From: Oscillospiraceae bacterium | Lineage (GTDB): Bacteria; Bacillota; Clostridia; UMGS1840; HGM11507 | Length of the DNA: 64,000 bases | Assembly: GCA_015068525.1 (NCBI GenBank) | Contig: SVKJ01000001.1 | Span: 1-64,000, forward strand | Direction: 5' to 3' | Part shown: piece after piece, positions 60,487 through 64,000 of the stretch | How the letters are laid out: every line of letters begins with the position of its first letter | Numbering within the stretch: position 1 is the stretch's first letter | The notes under the pieces: model-generated | The model's input: only the letters and a program-made list of their open reading frames with translations | Databases searched by the model: none | Told to the model about the DNA's origin: nothing | Position numbers and translations under genes: made by a program

Positions 60487-61878
60487 ATGTCACAAAAATT
60501 AAACGATGGCATCTATGATGTCAGAGAACTTGGGCTTGGTAAAACAATTGTATTAGGTTTCCAGCACTTGTTTGCAATGTTCGGAGCAACTGTTTTAGTA
60601 CCGCTTTTAACAGGTCTTGATGTTGCTACAACTTTACTTATGGCAGGTCTTGGTACATTGTTCTTCCACCTTGTTACAAAAGGTGAAGTTCCTGCATTCT
60701 TAGGTTCTTCATTTGCATTCCTTGGCGGATACGGAGCAATTGCACCGATTGCAGGTGCAAACGGGATGACAAATGCTCAGCTTCTTCCATACGCTTGTAT
60801 CGGTGTTGCATGTGCAGGTCTTGTTTACCTTGTACTTTCAGGGCTTATCAAACTTGTTGGTATCAACAAAGTTATGAAATTCTTCCCACCTGTTGTAACA
60901 GGTCCGATTATTATTTCTATCGGTCTTGGCTTAGCAGGAAGTGCAGTAAATAACTGTACTCAGAACTGGTTACTTGCAATTATTGCTTTGACTATTATCA
61001 TTGTATTTAACATCTGGGGTAAAGGTATGGCTAAAATTATCCCTATTTTACTTGGTGTTTTAGGTTCTTGCTTTGTTGCAGCAGTTCTTGCTCTTTTATG
61101 GGGAGAAACAATAGATGTAAACGGCGCATCTTATATTGCACTTTGCGGAAATCCAAGTTTAATACTTTTTGATGTCGGAGCGCTTAATAATTTCCTTAAC
61201 GCATCATGGATTGGATTCCCGATTAAATGGCAAGGAACAATTTTTGGCGGTGTTGACTGGACAAATACTTCATTAATTGTAAGTTCAATTATTGCAATTA
61301 TTCCAATTTCACTTGCAACAATGATGGAACATATCGGAGATATTTCGGCAATATCTTCAACAGTTGGTAAAAACTTTATTGCAAAACCTGGTCTTCACAG
61401 AACATTAATAGGTGATGGTATTGCTACATCACTTGCATCGTTGTTCGGAGGTCCTGCTAATACAACTTACGGAGAAAATACAGGGGTTCTTGTTTTATCA
61501 AAAGTTTATGACCCTAAAGTAATAAGAATTGCAGCACTTTTTGCTATCGTTCTTTCATTCTCTCCTAAATTTGCAGCACTTGTTTCACTTATTCCTACAG
61601 CTGTAATCGGCGGTATTTCATTTATCCTATACGGAATGATTTCTGCAGTAGGTGTCAGAAACATTGTTGAAAATAAAGTTGACTTTACAAAGAGCAGAAA
61701 CTTAATTATTGCTGCAATTATACTTGTATCAGCATTAGGTCTTGGCTCTGCTGCTACATTTACAATCGGTGCAGTTACAATTTCACTTTCTGCACTTGCA
61801 GTTGCATCAATATTGGGTATAGTACTTAACATAGTACTTCCCGGCAACGATTACGTATTTGATAAAGAGGACAAGTAG
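60487..61878 (+). CDS. uraA: Uracil permease (NCS2 family)
   Basis: A 463-residue NCS2 transporter of the UraA/PyrP group with about 14 membrane segments, importing uracil. Landmarks: FQHLFAMFGATVLVPLLTGL at the N-terminus, FLGSSFAFLGGYGA, VVTGPIIISIGLGLAGSAVN, ISLATMMEHIGDISAIS (substrate-site Glu/His region) and FGGPANTTYGENTGVL. It sits between pyrR and pyrB as in Bacillus pyr operons. Confidence 0.94.
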   Translation: MSQKLNDGIYDVRELGLGKTIVLGFQHLFAMFGATVLVPLLTGLDVATTLLMAGLGTLFFHLVTKGEVPAFLGSSFAFLGGYGAIAPIAGANGMTNAQLLPYACIGVACAGLVYLVLSGLIKLVGINKVMKFFPPVVTGPIIISIGLGLAGSAVNNCTQNWLLAIIALTIIIVFNIWGKGMAKIIPILLGVLGSCFVAAVLALLWGETIDVNGASYIALCGNPSLILFDVGALNNFLNASWIGFPIKWQGTIFGGVDWTNTSLIVSSIIAIIPISLATMMEHIGDISAISSTVGKNFIAKPGLHRTLIGDGIATSLASLFGGPANTTYGENTGVLVLSKVYDPKVIRIAALFAIVLSFSPKFAALVSLIPTAVIGGISFILYGMISAVGVRNIVENKVDFTKSRNLIIAAIILVSALGLGSAATFTIGAVTISLSALAVASILGIVLNIVLPGNDYVFDKEDK

Positions 61879-61889
61879 AATTATAATGG

Positions 61890-61924
61890 GGCGATGTTTA
61901 AAAAGTTATTTTTTAAACATCGCC
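61890..61924 (+). other. Perfect 13-bp hairpin between uraA and pyrB
   Basis: GGCGATGTTTAAA (61890-61902) pairs with TTTAAACATCGCC (61912-61924) around a 9-base loop. Only ATTTAAA follows, so termination would be weak. Bacillus has a PyrR attenuator here, but the PyrR signature is absent, so this is more likely an mRNA processing or stability structure. Confidence 0.55.
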
Positions 61925-61952
61925 ATTTAAAAAGCGAAAGGGGTAAATAAAA

Positions 61953-62873
61953 ATGAAGTTTCCAAAGGATTTGCTTGGAATAAAAGATTTGGATGCAGAC
62001 CAGATATCAGAAATTTTAAAAACTGCTAAGATAATGAAAGAAATTATTGTTAACAACAATAAAAAAGCTCCGCATCTGCAAGGTAAAACAGTAATTACTC
62101 TGTTTTATGAAAACAGTACAAGAACAAGGCTGTCCTTTGAACTTGCATCAAAATATTTAAGTGCCAATGCAGCAAATGTTGCAGTTGCTTCTTCATCTGT
62201 TGCTAAGGGTGAATCTTTAATTGATACTGCCCGTACCATAAATATGATGGGAACAGATGCCCTTGTTATAAGGCACGAGTGTGCAGGTGCGCCTCATTTA
62301 GTTGCAAAAAATGTAAATGCATCGGTAATAAATGCAGGAGACGGAATGAACGAGCATCCAACTCAGGCACTCCTTGACGCTTATACAATGATTGAACAAA
62401 AAGGAAAAATAGAAGGCTTAAAAGTTGCAATCTGCGGCGATGTACTGCACAGCAGAGTTGCAAGAAGTAATATATACTTGCTTAATAAATTAGGAGCAGA
62501 GGTTAGTTTATGTGCGCCGACAACCTTAATGCCTCCTGAAATAGAAAAACTTAATGTTAAAACATATACTGATGTAGAAAAGGCGATAAAAGGCGCAGAT
62601 GTTATTATGGGACTTCGAATTCAGCTTGAAAGGCAGAAAAAAGGATTGTTCCCGTCTATTGATGAATATTCGGACCTTTTCGGTATAAACGAAGAAAGAT
62701 TAAAACTTGCAAAAGAAGATGCGATAATTCTTCATCCGGGACCTGTTAACAGAGGAGTGGAAATTACATCAGGAATTTATTCACACGAACGTTCATGTAT
62801 TGATACACAGGTTACAAACGGTGTTGCCGTAAGAATGGCAGTGTTATATTTACTTAGCCGTCGGAGTATCTGA
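61953..62873 (+). CDS. pyrB: Aspartate carbamoyltransferase catalytic chain
   Basis: A 306-residue ATCase that condenses carbamoyl phosphate and aspartate, the first committed step of pyrimidine synthesis. Carbamoyl-phosphate site YENSTRTRLSFELASKYL; active-site VASSSVAKGESLIDTA; GDGMNEHPTQALLDAYTM; and HPGPVNRGVEI near the end. No pyrI regulatory chain is seen. The final codons SRRSI-stop are encoded by the left arm of the 280-bp repeat copy 2, so the C-terminus may have been altered by the insertion. SD AAAGGGG. Confidence 0.95.
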   Translation: MKFPKDLLGIKDLDADQISEILKTAKIMKEIIVNNNKKAPHLQGKTVITLFYENSTRTRLSFELASKYLSANAANVAVASSSVAKGESLIDTARTINMMGTDALVIRHECAGAPHLVAKNVNASVINAGDGMNEHPTQALLDAYTMIEQKGKIEGLKVAICGDVLHSRVARSNIYLLNKLGAEVSLCAPTTLMPPEIEKLNVKTYTDVEKAIKGADVIMGLRIQLERQKKGLFPSIDEYSDLFGINEERLKLAKEDAIILHPGPVNRGVEITSGIYSHERSCIDTQVTNGVAVRMAVLYLLSRRSI

Positions 62874-63131
62874 CTCCATACGGTTTGAAAACAGAAATTT
62901 CCCTTAATATCGCAGAAATTCCTGCGAACATACGAAAGTATAATTCTTGAAATTTCTTTATCTTAATGAAAATTTCTTGTTTTGAAACTCTTCGACCTTA
63001 AACGCAGGAAAATTTCTAAGATTTTTGATGCGAAGGACGAAGGAATGCTTGTCGCCTTTCGAGGACGACAAATTAAAAAGATTAAAATTTAACAAGTTTA
63101 AGGCGTATGGAGTTTGACACTCCGATGGCTA
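62855..63131. repeat. 277-bp inverted-repeat element, copy 2, between pyrB and pyrC
   Basis: The arms at 62855-62882 and 63104-63131 are complementary at 24 of 28 positions, and two of the four mismatches (G opposite T) would be G-U pairs in RNA. The arm sequence differs from copy 1 (TAGCCGTCGGAGT against TTAGGCACTCGGGAG), yet pairing is kept in both. The interior is clearly the same: GCAGAAATTCCTGCG, CTTGAAATTTCTTT, AAACTCTTCGACCTTAAA, ATGCGAAGGACGAAG and AAAAGATTAAAATTTAACAA occur in the same order and spacing. A local hairpin TTGTCGCCT-AGG-CGACAA lies near 63049-63072. The left arm holds the pyrB stop codon. It must be transcribed in the pyr mRNA. Confidence 0.85.
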
Positions 63132-63156
63132 CAAGGAAAGGGCAGGGTGAAGATAA

Positions 63157-64000
63157 ATGAGAACAATAATTAAAAATATAAACTTAATAAACTATGACTC
63201 TGAAAATATATGTGATATAATTATAGATAATAAAAAAATTGAAAAGATAGGTAAAAATTTGGGAACTGACGGCTTTGATAAAATAATTGACGGAAGCGGT
63301 AAGATTGCTTTTCCGGGACTTTTTGATATTCACTGTCATTTAAGAGACCCTGGTTATGAATATAAAGAAGATATAGAGTCAGGCTCTAAAAGTGCAGCAA
63401 AGGGTGGATTTACAGGTGTTCTTGCAATGCCTAATACAAAACCTACAGCTGACAATAAAACTGTTATAGACTATATTTATAAAAAAATAAAAGAAAAAGC
63501 GTGCATAAAAGTTTATCAGTCAGGTGCAATCTCCAAAGGATTAAAAGGGGAAGAACTTGCCGAAATGGGAGAAATGCAAAAATCAGGTATAATTGCTGTA
63601 ACAGATGATGGAAAACCTGTAACTGATTCTTCCTTAATGAAAAAAGCACTTATATATGCTAATATGTTAAATCTTCCTGTAATATCACATGCAGAAGATT
63701 TAAGTCTGGTTGATAACGGTGCTATGAACGAAGGATTTATGGCAACATATCTGGGCTTAAGAGGAATAAATAAAGCCGCAGAAGAAACAATGACCGCACG
63801 CGATATTTTAATTGCTAAAAATACTAATACTGCTGTTCACATAACCCATGTCAGCACAAAGGGGTCAGTTGAAATAATAAGAAACTTTAAAAAGCAGGGT
63901 GTAAAAGTTACCTGTGATACATGTCCGCATTATTTTTCTTTAACTGATAAGATGTGTGACGGATTTAATACAAATGCAAAAATGAATCCTCCTCTAAGAG
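63157..64000 (+). CDS. pyrC: Dihydroorotase (partial, runs off the window)
   Basis: The first 281 codons of a dihydroorotase, which closes carbamoyl-aspartate to dihydroorotate. Metal site GLFDIHCHLRDPGYEYKEDI (HxH plus the substrate Arg), VLAMPNTKPTADN, VISHAEDLSL and AVHITHVSTKGSVEII supply further ligands; ATG 63157 follows AGGGTGA. No stop is reached by 64000. It is separated from pyrB by repeat copy 2 instead of the usual close spacing, and is part of the pyr operon. Confidence 0.94.
   Translation, partial: MRTIIKNINLINYDSENICDIIIDNKKIEKIGKNLGTDGFDKIIDGSGKIAFPGLFDIHCHLRDPGYEYKEDIESGSKSAAKGGFTGVLAMPNTKPTADNKTVIDYIYKKIKEKACIKVYQSGAISKGLKGEELAEMGEMQKSGIIAVTDDGKPVTDSSLMKKALIYANMLNLPVISHAEDLSLVDNGAMNEGFMATYLGLRGINKAAEETMTARDILIAKNTNTAVHITHVSTKGSVEIIRNFKKQGVKVTCDTCPHYFSLTDKMCDGFNTNAKMNPPLR

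Noticed and set aside
1..64000. CRISPR arrays, transposases, integrases, toxin-antitoxin or phage genes
   Set aside because: I looked for regularly spaced repeats and the usual protein motifs on both strands and found none. The only repeats are the 280-bp element family, the short hairpins and the paralogous gene segments described.

Overview
The window looks like a chromosomal segment of an AT-rich, low-GC Gram-positive bacterium of the Clostridia type, probably an anaerobe from an animal gut or similar host-glycan niche. The evidence is Firmicutes-style gene order (miaB-ylbF-mutS-mutL-miaA, then sepF-ylmH-divIVA-ileS-lspA-rluD), a PyrR-attenuated pyr operon, SLH-anchored surface proteins, YitT and YlbF family proteins, strong AGGAGG-type ribosome binding sites, frequent TTG/GTG starts and many short AT-rich sigma-A promoters. 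The species cannot be named from the sequence. No rRNA, tRNA, transposase, phage or CRISPR locus was found.

Layout. 0-6 kb: a secreted beta-sandwich protein followed by a 49-residue peptide gene, a Nif3-like protein, a YitT membrane protein, a candidate small RNA gene with its own promoter and terminator, a 280-bp inverted-repeat element, a polysaccharide-deacetylase-like protein and a small membrane protein. 6-11.3 kb: a methionine/one-carbon operon (metF, a separate MetH reactivation-domain protein, metH lacking that domain, and an NSS-family transporter). 11.4-36.5 kb: a glycan-utilisation locus with an AraC regulator, a GH3 enzyme, two very large secreted heparinase II/III-like lyases, secreted cadherin-like/DNRLRE-like proteins, a second short peptide gene, two SLH surface proteins, a metallo-beta-lactamase-fold protein, a GH89 alpha-N-acetylglucosaminidase and a solute-binding lipoprotein. 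Lyase plus GH89 points to heparin/heparan-sulfate-like glycosaminoglycans, although no sulfatase is present here. 36.5-44.5 kb: a SulP transporter and a zinc-ribbon protein (minus strand), then murD, three M42 peptidase-family genes (the third with its active site erased) and an aluminium-resistance/methionine-gamma-lyase-like enzyme. 44.6-59.8 kb: translation, DNA-repair and cell-division housekeeping genes. 59.8-64 kb: pyrR-uraA-pyrB-pyrC under PyrR attenuation; pyrC runs off the end.

The most unusual item is an approximately 280-bp intergenic element present in two full copies (3817-4096 and 62855-63131), plus one isolated end at the mutS/mutL junction (49073-49101). The interior is conserved. 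The terminal arms differ in sequence between copies but stay complementary, with several G-U-compatible changes. In two of three cases the element end supplies the last codons and stop codon of the upstream gene (mutS, pyrB). In all three cases the element lies just ahead of the ribosome binding site of the next gene. This suggests a mobile or regulatory element acting as structured RNA. Other leads are the paired short peptides beginning MKNY, the inactivated M42 paralogue, the candidate 170-nt RNA at 3.55 kb, and a 55-bp promoter sequence shared by the GH3 and solute-binding-protein units.
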